A stretch of DNA of 31,172 nt. Source: a virus. Shown here in pieces: positions 14,658 to 22,796 of this stretch; within the stretch, counting starts at the first letter, position 1; every line of letters starts with the position of its first letter. A program made the translations under genes and the position numbers. The stretch lies in IMG/VR virus record IMGVR_UViG_3300011116_000563, positions 1 through 31,172 of that record; one strand, 5' to 3'. The notes below the pieces were generated by a model. It was not told the origin of the DNA. It did not search any database and saw only the letters and a program-made list of their open reading frames with translations.

Positions 14658-15050
14658 ATGGCCTATTCTGAAAAAGTAATCGATCACTACGAAAATCCCA
14701 GAAACGTGGGCAAAATGGATGTAGGCGACGTCAATGTAGGTACTGGCATGGTAGGTGCGCCGGCCTGCGGTGACGTTATGAAACTGCAAATAAGAGTAGA
14801 AGATGGAATCATACAAGATGCGAAATTCAAGACTTACGGTTGTGGCTCGGCTATTGCGTCGAGTTCGTTGCTCACGGAGTGGGTCAAGGGTAAAACTCTG
14901 GAGCAAGCAGGCAAGATTAAGAACACACAGATTGCAGAAGAACTTGCCCTACCGCCGGTTAAAATCCACTGTTCAATCCTTGCGGAAGATGCTATTAAGG
15001 CTGCCATAGAAGATTACAAGAGAAAACATCTAGATGATACAAGCCACTGA
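14658..15050 (+). CDS. iscU: Fe-S cluster scaffold protein IscU
   Basis: A 130-residue protein with all hallmarks of bacterial IscU, on which [2Fe-2S] and [4Fe-4S] clusters are assembled from IscS-derived sulfur. C37 and D39 (GAPACGDVMKL), C62 (YGCGSAIASSS), H104 and C105 (KIHCSIL) are the cluster ligands, and LPPVK (98-102) is the HscA chaperone recognition motif. Length and sequence are close to E. coli IscU, so it is probably functional and able to use the host's IscS and HscA/HscB. It has its own promoter and overlaps iscA by 17 bases. Acquisition from a proteobacterial host is likely; it counts as an auxiliary metabolic gene. Confidence 0.97.
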   Translation: MAYSEKVIDHYENPRNVGKMDVGDVNVGTGMVGAPACGDVMKLQIRVEDGIIQDAKFKTYGCGSAIASSSLLTEWVKGKTLEQAGKIKNTQIAEELALPPVKIHCSILAEDAIKAAIEDYKRKHLDDTSH

Positions 15051-15354
15051 TACAGCTTCACGCAAAATAGTAGAAAATCTACAACGCAGGGGTCGCGGCT
15101 TGGGCATACGTCTTGGTGTGAGAACCACAGGTTGTAGCGGCTTGGCTTATGTGCTGGAATACATCGATCAAGTCAACAGCGAAGACATGGCCTTTGACAT
15201 GAAAGACTTTGTGATAGCGGTAGATCCCAAGAGCATGACCTATCTCCAGGATGTAGAAATAGATTATGTGCGTCAAGGTCTCAACGAAGGCTTTGAGTTC
15301 CGCAACCCTGTAGAAAAAGACCGCTGTGGTTGCGGAGAAAGTTTCCGAGTTTAA
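15034..15354 (+). CDS. iscA: Fe-S cluster carrier protein IscA
   Basis: A 106-residue A-type carrier. The three conserved cysteines are present: C34 (TTGCSGLAYV) and the pair C98-G-C100 (DRCGCGESFRV). RLGVRTTGCSGLAYVLEYID and VRQGLNEGFEFRNP match E. coli-type IscA rather than SufA-like or phage-degenerate forms. A-type carriers move clusters from the IscU scaffold to apo-proteins, mainly [4Fe-4S] targets. The overlap with iscU keeps the chromosomal U-A order, but no iscS, hscA, hscB or fdx is present, so the phage presumably supplements the host machinery. Confidence 0.96.
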   Translation: MIQATDTASRKIVENLQRRGRGLGIRLGVRTTGCSGLAYVLEYIDQVNSEDMAFDMKDFVIAVDPKSMTYLQDVEIDYVRQGLNEGFEFRNPVEKDRCGCGESFRV

Positions 15355-16066
15355 TTTGTACAATCCTCGATTTGATTACCAGCCCTTGAACAGGGTCACC
15401 GAAGACGGCCGCAGGCTGTATGACACACCCGGCGGCAAGTTACCCAGTGTTACTACAATTCTAGAAAAGACCAAACCCGAAGAAAAAAAGCAGGCCCTGC
15501 AAGAGTGGCGCAATCGTGTGGGCCATGCACAGGCACAGGCCATAACCACCGAAGCTGCCAATCGCGGCACTAGAATGCACACCTATCTTGAACACTATGT
15601 CAAAACTGGCGAGCTGAAAGAACAAGGAAGCAATCCATTTGGCTGGGCAAGTCATGCCATGGCACAAACTGTGATCGACGACGGACTGAAAAATGTTCAA
15701 GAATTTTGGGGAGTGGAAATACCCTTGTATTTCCCTAAACTTTATGCCGGAACGTCAGATGGAGCAGGCATACACATGAACGAAGAAAGTATCCTAGACT
15801 ACAAGCAAACCAACAAACCCAAGCTCAGAGAGTGGATAGAAGACTATTTTCTACAACTGGCAGCCTATGCCCTGGCCCACAACGAAATACATGGAACAAA
15901 TATACGCAAGGGTGTGGTTTTAATGTGCGTGAAACCCCCGGTTGACGCCAGTGGACGTCCTACAGCTCGTCCTGAGTATCAAGAATTTGTGCTGGAATCA
16001 GCAGATTTTGACCATTGGGCCGATGCTTGGTGGCGCAGACTTGAGCAATACTACCTGCTGACCTAA
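15326..16066 (+). CDS. PD-(D/E)XK (RecB/Cas4-like) exonuclease
   Basis: A 246-residue protein if GTG 15326 is used; TTG 15356, just after the iscA stop, is an alternative start (236 residues). The RecB-type nuclease core is visible: GTRMHTYLE (81-89), E131 in GVEIPLY, YAGTSDGAGIH with D145, ILDYKQT with D158 and K160, and QLAAYA (177-182). This is a close match to the phage exonuclease family of T4-like cyanophages, probably acting on DNA ends in recombination or degradation. Only one cysteine is present, so unlike Cas4/AddB it has no Fe-S cluster despite its Isc neighbours. Confidence 0.85.
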   Translation: MVAEKVSEFNLYNPRFDYQPLNRVTEDGRRLYDTPGGKLPSVTTILEKTKPEEKKQALQEWRNRVGHAQAQAITTEAANRGTRMHTYLEHYVKTGELKEQGSNPFGWASHAMAQTVIDDGLKNVQEFWGVEIPLYFPKLYAGTSDGAGIHMNEESILDYKQTNKPKLREWIEDYFLQLAAYALAHNEIHGTNIRKGVVLMCVKPPVDASGRPTARPEYQEFVLESADFDHWADAWWRRLEQYYLLT

Positions 16067-16069
16067 ACA

Positions 16070-16077
16070 GCTAAATA
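16070..16077 (+). promoter_or_regulatory. T4-like late promoter (GCTAAATA)
   Basis: A late box in the short gap before the fibre gene, followed by AAGGA at 16091-16095, 8 bases before the GTG start at 16104. Confidence 0.7.
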
Positions 16078-16103
16078 CTGGATAGAATTCAAGGACAACA
16101 AAA

Positions 16104-17669
16104 GTGGCCATTGTACAGATATCCCGAATAACCAACCGCAAAGGTTTACAAGAAAACCTACCGCAACTAGCCGGTGCCGAACTGGGCTGGAGCATAGATG
16201 AGCGTAGATTATACATAGGAAATGGCACCTTAGAAGAAGGCGCCCCCGTTATAGGCAACACGGAAATTCTCACAGAATTTTCAGACATCTTAGAATTACA
16301 GACCACGTATACCTACAAAGGAGAGGCAGCTGGTTACACAGTACAGACCGGTCCTACCGCAGGTACTCCGATCACTCTTAGTTTGCAATCCTGGCTGGAT
16401 CAGTTTGCCACAGTCAAGGATTTTGGTGCAGTGGGTGACGGTGTGGCCGATGACACAGATGCCATAAACCGAGCACTTTATCAGTTGTTCTGCAGAGAGA
16501 CCAATCCACAGATACGACGCAGCCTGTTTTTTCCTGCAGGAGTTTACAAGGTCAACTTGAGCATAAACATTCCGCCCTATGCCACTCTCTACGGCGAAGG
16601 TCCTGAAAATTCTGTGATACAACTACAGGTAGGCGATGACAGCACACTCCACGAATGTGTGGCTCGAACCGCCGATAGCCTACAACAAATCGGTGCCAGC
16701 ATTGGTGACAATGGTGCTACTGCACCCGAATTTATAACCATCAGTAATCTAGGATTTCAAAGTCTGGATCCCACAGTGGATGTTTTCCTTGTACAAGATG
16801 CCAGCAACTGTACTTTTACCAATGTCAGTTTTACTGGTCCCTTGACGCAGGCTAATCTTTCCAGCCCTGCCGATGATATTCGAGCCGTGGCCTTTGCCAG
16901 CACTGTGACCAATATGGTTAATCAGATTACGTTCAATGGTTGCAAGTTCACTGGTACCACCTACGGTACACAAAGCAACTACGCTATAGAATCCGTGACT
17001 TTTACTAACAGTCAATTTGATACCTTGTACCAAGGTGTAAACTTACAGGCCACTGGTATACGCATCACTGGCAATCAGTTTGATCGTATCTATGCAGAAG
17101 GTATCATATTTCCAAGTCCCTTGAATGCCAGTGGTCACAACATATTCTATGATGTGGGCAATCATTTCCTGGGTGGAGGTAATCCATTCACACCTGTGAT
17201 TGATATACAAGATGACAACAATATCAGCATCAGTGACATGTTCAACCGTGATGACATAGATGCACAGAGTTTTCCTAGAGTACAACTTGGCAGCACCGTC
17301 AGCATAGCTACTACCAATGGTTCACAGTTGGCCATGGGATCATATGTGCGTGAAACCGGTCAGACTCAAACACTAATCAATGATACCACAGCCAACGTGT
17401 TTGAAATTGATGCCACAGTAATTCGAGCATTTAGTGTCAACTACACCATAGTCAGACAATACAACTACAGGACCGGAACCATCATGGTGGCGTCAGATGT
17501 GGGTGACAGCAGCACCGGTGTGGTCAGCATGGATGATTATGTAGAAAACAACACCACCGGCGTTAGTCTCGCAGTTACTCAGACCGGGGACATAGTCAGC
17601 TTGGACTACACAGCCAACGAACAAGGTGTCAATGGCACCATGACCTACAGCATCACACATCTAGCTTGA
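16104..17669 (+). CDS. Tail fibre/tailspike protein with pectate-lyase-like beta-helix
   Basis: A 521-residue protein with a GTG start chosen from its Shine-Dalgarno and the conserved N-terminus. Residues 1-60 (QISRITNRKGLQENLPQLAG, AELGWSIDERRLYIGNG) form the attachment domain common on phage fibres. From about residue 110, VKDFGAVGDGVADDTDAI is the classic entry to a right-handed parallel beta-helix of the pectate lyase 3 family, followed by repeated short strands with N/T/S turns to about 400 and a beta C-terminal domain. It probably binds, and may cut, a host surface polysaccharide; catalytic residues cannot be named from sequence alone. Confidence 0.85.
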   Translation: MAIVQISRITNRKGLQENLPQLAGAELGWSIDERRLYIGNGTLEEGAPVIGNTEILTEFSDILELQTTYTYKGEAAGYTVQTGPTAGTPITLSLQSWLDQFATVKDFGAVGDGVADDTDAINRALYQLFCRETNPQIRRSLFFPAGVYKVNLSINIPPYATLYGEGPENSVIQLQVGDDSTLHECVARTADSLQQIGASIGDNGATAPEFITISNLGFQSLDPTVDVFLVQDASNCTFTNVSFTGPLTQANLSSPADDIRAVAFASTVTNMVNQITFNGCKFTGTTYGTQSNYAIESVTFTNSQFDTLYQGVNLQATGIRITGNQFDRIYAEGIIFPSPLNASGHNIFYDVGNHFLGGGNPFTPVIDIQDDNNISISDMFNRDDIDAQSFPRVQLGSTVSIATTNGSQLAMGSYVRETGQTQTLINDTTANVFEIDATVIRAFSVNYTIVRQYNYRTGTIMVASDVGDSSTGVVSMDDYVENNTTGVSLAVTQTGDIVSLDYTANEQGVNGTMTYSITHLA

Positions 17670-18082
17670 TCTGGCCTGCTTTATTCTCTGCCCGGCTGGC
17701 TAGCTGGAATCAGTTGCGTGATCAATGCCACAATCTCCCTGCCCAATCCGCACTTGAACACATCAATGCCTGGTGGTTTCGGGCACCCTGGCGACCCTAC
17801 TATCTACACTGGGATGATCAAAAAACCTGGCCAGATCCCTGGCAACTTTTGAGTGATGACATCTACTGTGAACTTGCAAGAGGCCTAGGAATCCTGTATA
17901 CTATAACTTTGTTGGACCGTGCAGATTTAGCCCCGGCTGAATTGGTTTTGACCCAAGATGATGTGAATTTAGTCCTGGTAGCCAAAGAAAAATATATACT
18001 TAATTGGACTGCTGATAGCGTAGTAAATACCATCCAAGCAACAACGATCAAACGGCAATACCAGCAACACCAAATAGCATAG
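17666..18082 (+). CDS. Conserved T4-like phage hypothetical protein
   Basis: A 138-residue protein with a TTG start overlapping the fibre stop (TTGA). It is Trp-rich at the N-terminus: INAWWFRAPWRPYYLHWDD and TWPDPWQLLSDDIYCELARG are patterns I know from a conserved gene of marine T4-like phages, usually next to virion genes. No function is known to me; a virion or fibre-assembly factor is a guess from position. A possible promoter for nrdA lies within it. Confidence 0.75.
   Translation: MIWPALFSARLASWNQLRDQCHNLPAQSALEHINAWWFRAPWRPYYLHWDDQKTWPDPWQLLSDDIYCELARGLGILYTITLLDRADLAPAELVLTQDDVNLVLVAKEKYILNWTADSVVNTIQATTIKRQYQQHQIA
17874..17902 (+). promoter_or_regulatory. Possible sigma70-type promoter for nrdA
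   Basis: TTGCAA (17874-17879), 17 bases, TATACT (17897-17902), inside the preceding gene and about 210 bases before nrdA. It has good form, but lies in coding sequence, so chance is possible. Confidence 0.4.
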
Positions 18083-18109
18083 CAGTAAAACAATTTAGAA
18101 CGAGAGAAA

Positions 18110-20437
18110 ATGACGCAGATCACAGTTGTAAAAAGAAGCGGACACAAAGAGCCACTACAGATTGACAAGTGGCAGGCACAGGTTGCCAAGGTCTGCCAAG
18201 GCATCGCTGACGTAAGTCAGAGCATGATAGAAATCAAAGCACAGTTGCATTTTTATGATGGTATCACCACTCAAGAGATTGATGGTATCACCTTGCGTGC
18301 CACTGTGGACTTGATTGATGTAGAAGCCAATCCTGATGTAGGCCACACCAACTACCAGTTTGTGGCAGGTAAACAAAGACTCAGCATGTTGAGAAAAGAT
18401 GTGTATGGCAGTTACACTCCTCCCCACCTGTACGAAATTGTCAAGCGTAATGTGGCCACAGGACTTTATACTCCAGAATTGCTTGAGTGGTATACCCAAG
18501 AAGACTGGAACCGCATGAACGACATGATCGATCATGAAAAAGACGAACAGTATAGTTACGCAGCTATCGAACAACTAATTGAAAAATATCTGGTACGCAA
18601 TCGTGCCACCAAGGAGATCTATGAAACACCTCAAGTACGTTACATGGTGGCTGCCGCTACCGTTTTCCATAAGGAAGAACCTAACACAGCAAGAATGCGA
18701 TACATTAAGGAATATTATAATGCCGCGAGCGATGGCCTTTTTACTCTTGCTACACCTGTGCTCGCAGGCCTTGGGACTCCTACAAAACAGTTTAGTAGTT
18801 GCGTGCTTATCCGTTCTGATGACGATTTGGACTCTATCTTTGCTTCAGGAGAAATGATGGCCAAGTATGCGGCCAAACGTGCAGGCATTGGCCTGGAAAT
18901 TGGTCGTTTGCGTCCTTTGGGTGCAGCCATACGTGGTGGTGAAGTCATGCACACTGGCATGATTCCATTTTTGAAAAAATGGTTTGGAGATTTGCGTAGT
19001 TGTAGTCAAGGAGGTATCCGTAATGCAAGTGCTACTGTGTTCTATCCTATCTGGCACTATCAGTTTGACGATCTTATTGTTCTTAAAAACAATCAAGGCA
19101 CTGAAGAAACACGAGTCCGACACATGGATTACGGAGTGGTACTATCATCGTTCTTTTGGCGGCGTTTTAAGAACAAGGAACAGATCACGTTCTTTGATCC
19201 TAACGAAGTGCCAGACTTGTATGAAGCATTTTACAAAGACACAGCGAAATTTGAAGAGCTATATGTCAAGTATGAAAAAAGAAAAGACCTTCGCAAGAAG
19301 GTAATCAGTGCCGAGGAAGTTTTCAAAGGCGGTATACTAAAGGAGAGAACTGACACAGGTCGTATCTATCTCGTGTTTATTGACAATGTCATAAACCAGG
19401 GACCCTTTGATCCTGAGTATCATACCATCTATCAGTCAAATTTATGCTGTGAAATTCTATTACCTACTAAGCCCTTTCGCCGCTTGGATGACGATGCTGG
19501 CCGTATCGCTTTATGCACACTGGGATCAATCAACTGGGGTGCGTTCCGGAATCCGGAAGACATGCGTCGGGCTTGCCGCATACTGCAGCGCAGTCTATGT
19601 AATATATTGGACTATCAAGACTATCTGAGCATCCAGAGCATGCTGAGCAATCAAGAGATCCAGCCCCTGGGCATTGGCATTACTAATCTAGCATACTGGC
19701 ACGCAAAACGTGGCTTGCTGTATGGTGAGAAAGATGCCTTGCAAGAAGTCAAGTCGTGGATGGAACATCAAGCCTACTACCTGACAGAAGCTACAGTTGA
19801 ATTGGCCCGGGAACGTGGACCATGCAGCCACAGCGGACTCACACGCTACGGTCAAGGAAAATTTCCTTGGGAACTTCGTGCCCAGGCAGTCAACGAGCTG
19901 GCCAACTTTAAACCAGAGCTTGATTGGGAATCACTGCGCGAGAAAATGAAGATCCATGGTGTACGCAATGCCACACTCATGGCCGTGGCCCCGGTGGAGT
20001 CATCATCGGTCGTAATCAACTCAACCAATGGCATCGAAATGCCCATGAGTTTAATCACTGTCAAAGAAAGCAAAGCAGGAAGTTTGATCCAAGTGGCTCC
20101 AGAGTACAACAAGTTGAAGAACCGGTATCAACTCATGTGGGAACAACGAGACTGTGCAAATTACTTGAAGACAGCGGCTGTGATTGCTGCCTATGTGGAT
20201 CAAAGTATATCAACCAACACATTCTACAACCCTGCACACTTTGCGGATCGCAAGGTGCCCACCACCTTGATCGCCACCAACCTCATGCAGGCACATCGTT
20301 GGGGTTTGAAAACATTCTACTACAGCCTGATCAACAAGCAAGGATCAAAAGGTCAAGACGACGCACCACAGGTCTTGCACACACAAGAACCCGACAGCGA
20401 CCTCTTAGAGGAAGACTGTGAGGCATGTAAATTATGA
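18110..20437 (+). CDS. nrdA: Class Ia ribonucleotide reductase, large subunit NrdA
   Basis: A 775-residue protein, near the size of E. coli NrdA. It reduces ribonucleoside diphosphates to deoxy forms. The N-terminal ATP-cone (about 1-95; VVKRSGHKEPLQIDKW) is present, suggesting dATP/ATP activity control. Active-site residues: C231 (FSSC), N444, C446 and E448 (SNLCCEI) and C469 (LCTLGSIN); the radical-transfer pair Y737-Y738 (TFYY); and the C-terminal redox pair C770/C773 (CEACKL), normally re-reduced by glutaredoxin or thioredoxin. No intron or intein interrupts it. Its stop overlaps the inserted methyltransferase start (ATGA). Confidence 0.97.
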   Translation: MTQITVVKRSGHKEPLQIDKWQAQVAKVCQGIADVSQSMIEIKAQLHFYDGITTQEIDGITLRATVDLIDVEANPDVGHTNYQFVAGKQRLSMLRKDVYGSYTPPHLYEIVKRNVATGLYTPELLEWYTQEDWNRMNDMIDHEKDEQYSYAAIEQLIEKYLVRNRATKEIYETPQVRYMVAAATVFHKEEPNTARMRYIKEYYNAASDGLFTLATPVLAGLGTPTKQFSSCVLIRSDDDLDSIFASGEMMAKYAAKRAGIGLEIGRLRPLGAAIRGGEVMHTGMIPFLKKWFGDLRSCSQGGIRNASATVFYPIWHYQFDDLIVLKNNQGTEETRVRHMDYGVVLSSFFWRRFKNKEQITFFDPNEVPDLYEAFYKDTAKFEELYVKYEKRKDLRKKVISAEEVFKGGILKERTDTGRIYLVFIDNVINQGPFDPEYHTIYQSNLCCEILLPTKPFRRLDDDAGRIALCTLGSINWGAFRNPEDMRRACRILQRSLCNILDYQDYLSIQSMLSNQEIQPLGIGITNLAYWHAKRGLLYGEKDALQEVKSWMEHQAYYLTEATVELARERGPCSHSGLTRYGQGKFPWELRAQAVNELANFKPELDWESLREKMKIHGVRNATLMAVAPVESSSVVINSTNGIEMPMSLITVKESKAGSLIQVAPEYNKLKNRYQLMWEQRDCANYLKTAAVIAAYVDQSISTNTFYNPAHFADRKVPTTLIATNLMQAHRWGLKTFYYSLINKQGSKGQDDAPQVLHTQEPDSDLLEEDCEACKL

Positions 20438-20442
20438 GTCAA
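20429..20442 (+). repeat. Left copy of the junction repeat around the inserted methyltransferase
   Basis: AAATTATGAGTCAA spans the end of nrdA (Lys-Leu-stop) and the start of the inserted gene (Met-Ser-Gln). It matches 13 of 14 bases of the copy at 21445-21458. Confidence 0.75.
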
Positions 20443-21453
20443 CTGGTCACAGACAAGGCCAAGTTTCTACAACTGGTGTCTCAGAGGAAAATTGACGCTG
20501 CCTTAAAAACTTTTTCTGACACTATTTTATTTTACTATTTAGGACATCTGTCGCTTAATAATTCCGAAGGAGACCTTTCTGAAATAGGTGTCGGTGGAAG
20601 TACTTATCCTTTGATTGAACTTACACAACAACATAACAAAACATTTTATGTAATTGATATAGTCAAAGATAACCTCTATAAATGGATTGATACCTTAAAT
20701 TGGCCAAAAGCAAATTTAGAAAAAATTTGTATTGATAGTAACAAACTAAATGAATACAATCTTAAAACTAAGTTTTCATATTGTCACGTAGATGGAGATA
20801 AAAATTACAACACCACACTTAACGACATTAAATTTTATTTGGATAATTTGTCAATCAATGGGTTGATTTGTCAGGATGACTATGGCAATCATAAATGGCC
20901 AACAGTGACTGATGCAGTCAAAGAACTAGAATTTCAACAAAAAATAAAAATAATACTTGTAGGTGATTCAAGTGTTTGGTTTACAAAACCTGAATACTAT
21001 GATTATTGGTTTGATTTGCTTGAACACGATTATGAATACTCCTTGTTAAAATCTGCTTGTAATATATGCAGTTCAACAATCCTTGGCAAAAACCCACCGT
21101 ATTTTTTTATGCAAAGTTTGCATAATTTCTCTGTGCCGGACGAATACTCAGAAACACAATTAGAATACTTTAACAATTTAAACAATCTTAATATTTCAGC
21201 AAATGATTATCTAAAAATGCCTTATGTGGACCAAAGTAAATTTGCCTCCATTTTAACCAGAGAGTCAAAAGAATATTTGGTGTCAAGGGATTGGGAGGAC
21301 ATAAAAGGCGTCAATTGGCCATCAAAACCACATACCAGACAAGAAATTGAAGAGTTGCCTAACTGGGTAAAAGATGAACTTGTAAAACTACACAACATAG
21401 ATGATATATACAAAAAAGTTCCAATTTGGAATTCTACTCGGAAAAAATTATGA
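20434..21453 (+). CDS. Class I SAM-dependent methyltransferase (Methyltransf_24-like), AT-rich insertion
   Basis: A 339-residue protein inserted between nrdA and nrdB. LSEIGVGGSTYPLIEL (about 46-61) is a Rossmann SAM-binding motif I, FYVIDIVKDN has the acidic motif II, and CHVDGDKNY with CQDDYGNHKWPTV fits the VDGDHxY...DDY pattern of methyltransferases related to rhamnosyl O-methyltransferase/cephalosporin hydroxylase. That group usually acts on sugars or small metabolites; the target here is unknown. The C-terminal part adds LPNWVKDELVKLHN, a motif shared with the AT-rich gene at 1061-2041. Codons are strikingly A/T rich compared with the nrd genes. It overlaps both neighbours by ATGA. Confidence 0.8.
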   Translation: MSQLVTDKAKFLQLVSQRKIDAALKTFSDTILFYYLGHLSLNNSEGDLSEIGVGGSTYPLIELTQQHNKTFYVIDIVKDNLYKWIDTLNWPKANLEKICIDSNKLNEYNLKTKFSYCHVDGDKNYNTTLNDIKFYLDNLSINGLICQDDYGNHKWPTVTDAVKELEFQQKIKIILVGDSSVWFTKPEYYDYWFDLLEHDYEYSLLKSACNICSSTILGKNPPYFFMQSLHNFSVPDEYSETQLEYFNNLNNLNISANDYLKMPYVDQSKFASILTRESKEYLVSRDWEDIKGVNWPSKPHTRQEIEELPNWVKDELVKLHNIDDIYKKVPIWNSTRKKL

Positions 21454-21458
21454 GCCAA
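21445..21458 (+). repeat. Right copy of the junction repeat around the inserted methyltransferase
   Basis: AAATTATGAGCCAA spans the end of the methyltransferase (Lys-Leu-stop) and the start of nrdB (Met-Ser-Gln), repeating the nrdA/methyltransferase junction with a single T-to-C difference. Confidence 0.75.
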
Positions 21459-22550
21459 GCACAATACAACCTAACAACTAAAACGGATTACCTTAACCGC
21501 AAGATGTTTTTGGATCCTGCAGGGCCGGTGACCATACAACGCTTTGAAGAAGTCAAATACAACAAGGTCGTAAAATTTGAACAAGAAGCCCGAGGATTCT
21601 TTTGGGTGCCTGAAGAAATCAGCCTGACCAAGGATGCCGGTGACTTCAAAGAAGCCAGCGATACTGTGCGTCATATCTTTACCAGCAACTTATTACGCCA
21701 GACCGCACTGGATAGCCTGCAAGGTCGTGGTCCCACACAGGTATTCACGCCTGTGGTCAGCATTCCAGAACTTGAAGCACTCATGTACAACTGGGGATTC
21801 TTTGAAACCAACATCCACAGCCGTAGCTATTCACACATTATTCGTAACATCTACAACGTGCCCAAGGAAGAGTTCAACAAGATCCATGACACCGCAGAGA
21901 TTGTGGACATGGCTTCGACCATTGGTCTTTATTACGATCGCTTGCATATGATCAACTGCCGCAAAGAGTTGCAGGAAGAGTTTGATGAGTACGAACACAT
22001 CAAGGCCATATGGTTGGCTTTAAATGCCAGCTATGGCTTGGAAGCCTTCCGATTCATGGTCAGCTTTGCCACCAGCCTGGCCATGGTTGAGAATCGCATA
22101 TTCATTGGCAACGGCAATATCATACAACTGATCCTACAAGACGAGATTCTACACAAAGACTGGACTGCCTGGATCATCAACCAAGTGGTCAAAGAAGATC
22201 CACGTTTCGCACGTGCCAAACAGGAATGTGAAGCTGAAGTATATGCCATGTATCAGGATGTGATCCGTGAGGAAAAAGCCTGGGCTGATTACCTGTTCAA
22301 GAAAGGACCAGTGATTGGTCTCAATGCCAACATCCTGCGTGACTTTGTGGATTATACCGCAGTCAACGCACTCAAAGAAATTGGGGTCAAGTATCAAGGT
22401 GTGGCTCCTAGGACCACTCCAATTCCTTGGTTCAACAAACACGTGAACACATCCAACAAGCAGACAGCGTTACAAGAAAATGAATCAACCAACTATGTGA
22501 TTGGTGTCATGAGTGATACCATTGACTACAACGCATTACCTAGCTTATAA
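21450..22550 (+). CDS. nrdB: Class Ia ribonucleotide reductase, small subunit NrdB
   Basis: A 366-residue protein from ATG 21450 (MSQAQYNLTT), preferred over 21426 because of the ATGA overlap with the upstream stop. It houses the di-iron/tyrosyl-radical centre that starts catalysis in NrdA. Candidate ligands: D88 (LDSLQGR), E119 and H123 (FFETNIHSRSY), E198 (YGLEAFRF), E232 and H235 (QDEILHKD); Y127 would be the radical tyrosine. In E. coli the corresponding motif is SETIHSRSY, so one residue is inserted between Glu and His here. The C-terminus (TIDYNALPSL) is shorter than, but similar in place to, the NrdA-binding tail. Confidence 0.96.
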   Translation: MSQAQYNLTTKTDYLNRKMFLDPAGPVTIQRFEEVKYNKVVKFEQEARGFFWVPEEISLTKDAGDFKEASDTVRHIFTSNLLRQTALDSLQGRGPTQVFTPVVSIPELEALMYNWGFFETNIHSRSYSHIIRNIYNVPKEEFNKIHDTAEIVDMASTIGLYYDRLHMINCRKELQEEFDEYEHIKAIWLALNASYGLEAFRFMVSFATSLAMVENRIFIGNGNIIQLILQDEILHKDWTAWIINQVVKEDPRFARAKQECEAEVYAMYQDVIREEKAWADYLFKKGPVIGLNANILRDFVDYTAVNALKEIGVKYQGVAPRTTPIPWFNKHVNTSNKQTALQENESTNYVIGVMSDTIDYNALPSL

Positions 22551-22551
22551 T
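22522..22551 (+). promoter_or_regulatory. Sigma70-type promoter for glutaredoxin
   Basis: TTGACT (22522-22527), 18 bases, perfect TATAAT (22546-22551), at the end of nrdB. AAGGAG follows at 22559-22564, 6 bases before ATG 22571, giving a very short leader. Confidence 0.65.
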
Positions 22552-22570
22552 AACAATCAAGGAGACCTAT

Positions 22571-22795
22571 ATGAAAGCCATAGTCTGGAGCAAAAACGCC
22601 TGTCCATTTTGCGATCAAGCCAAAAATTTACTCAAGTTAAAAGGCATTGAGTTTGAAGAACGCAACATCAGCACAGACTGGACACGTGAACAGTTGCTGG
22701 AAGCGGTACCCGATGCCCGCACGGTGCCGCAGATATTTTTAAACGAGCAGTTGATTGGCGGGTTTACAGAATTACGCAAACATTTACAAGGATAA
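22571..22795 (+). CDS. Glutaredoxin
   Basis: A 74-residue protein of the T4 NrdC/Grx type. The redox motif is C11-P-F-C14 (NACPFCDQAK), the cis-proline loop is TVPQIF, and GGFTEL is the glutathione-site Gly pair. It lies directly after nrdB and probably re-reduces the C-terminal cysteines of NrdA. It can be read with nrdAB or from its own promoter. Confidence 0.93.
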   Translation: MKAIVWSKNACPFCDQAKNLLKLKGIEFEERNISTDWTREQLLEAVPDARTVPQIFLNEQLIGGFTELRKHLQG

Positions 22796-22796
22796 A

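Noticed and set aside
15326-16066. Fe-S cluster in the PD-(D/E)XK nuclease (Cas4/AddB type), explaining its iscUA neighbours
   Set aside because: Only one cysteine is present, so it cannot hold a Cys4 cluster.
18011-18030. TAGTAAATAC near the end of the gene before nrdA as a late promoter
   Set aside because: It lies in coding sequence with a weak match, and nrdA is expected to be early; chance in an AT-rich stretch is likely.
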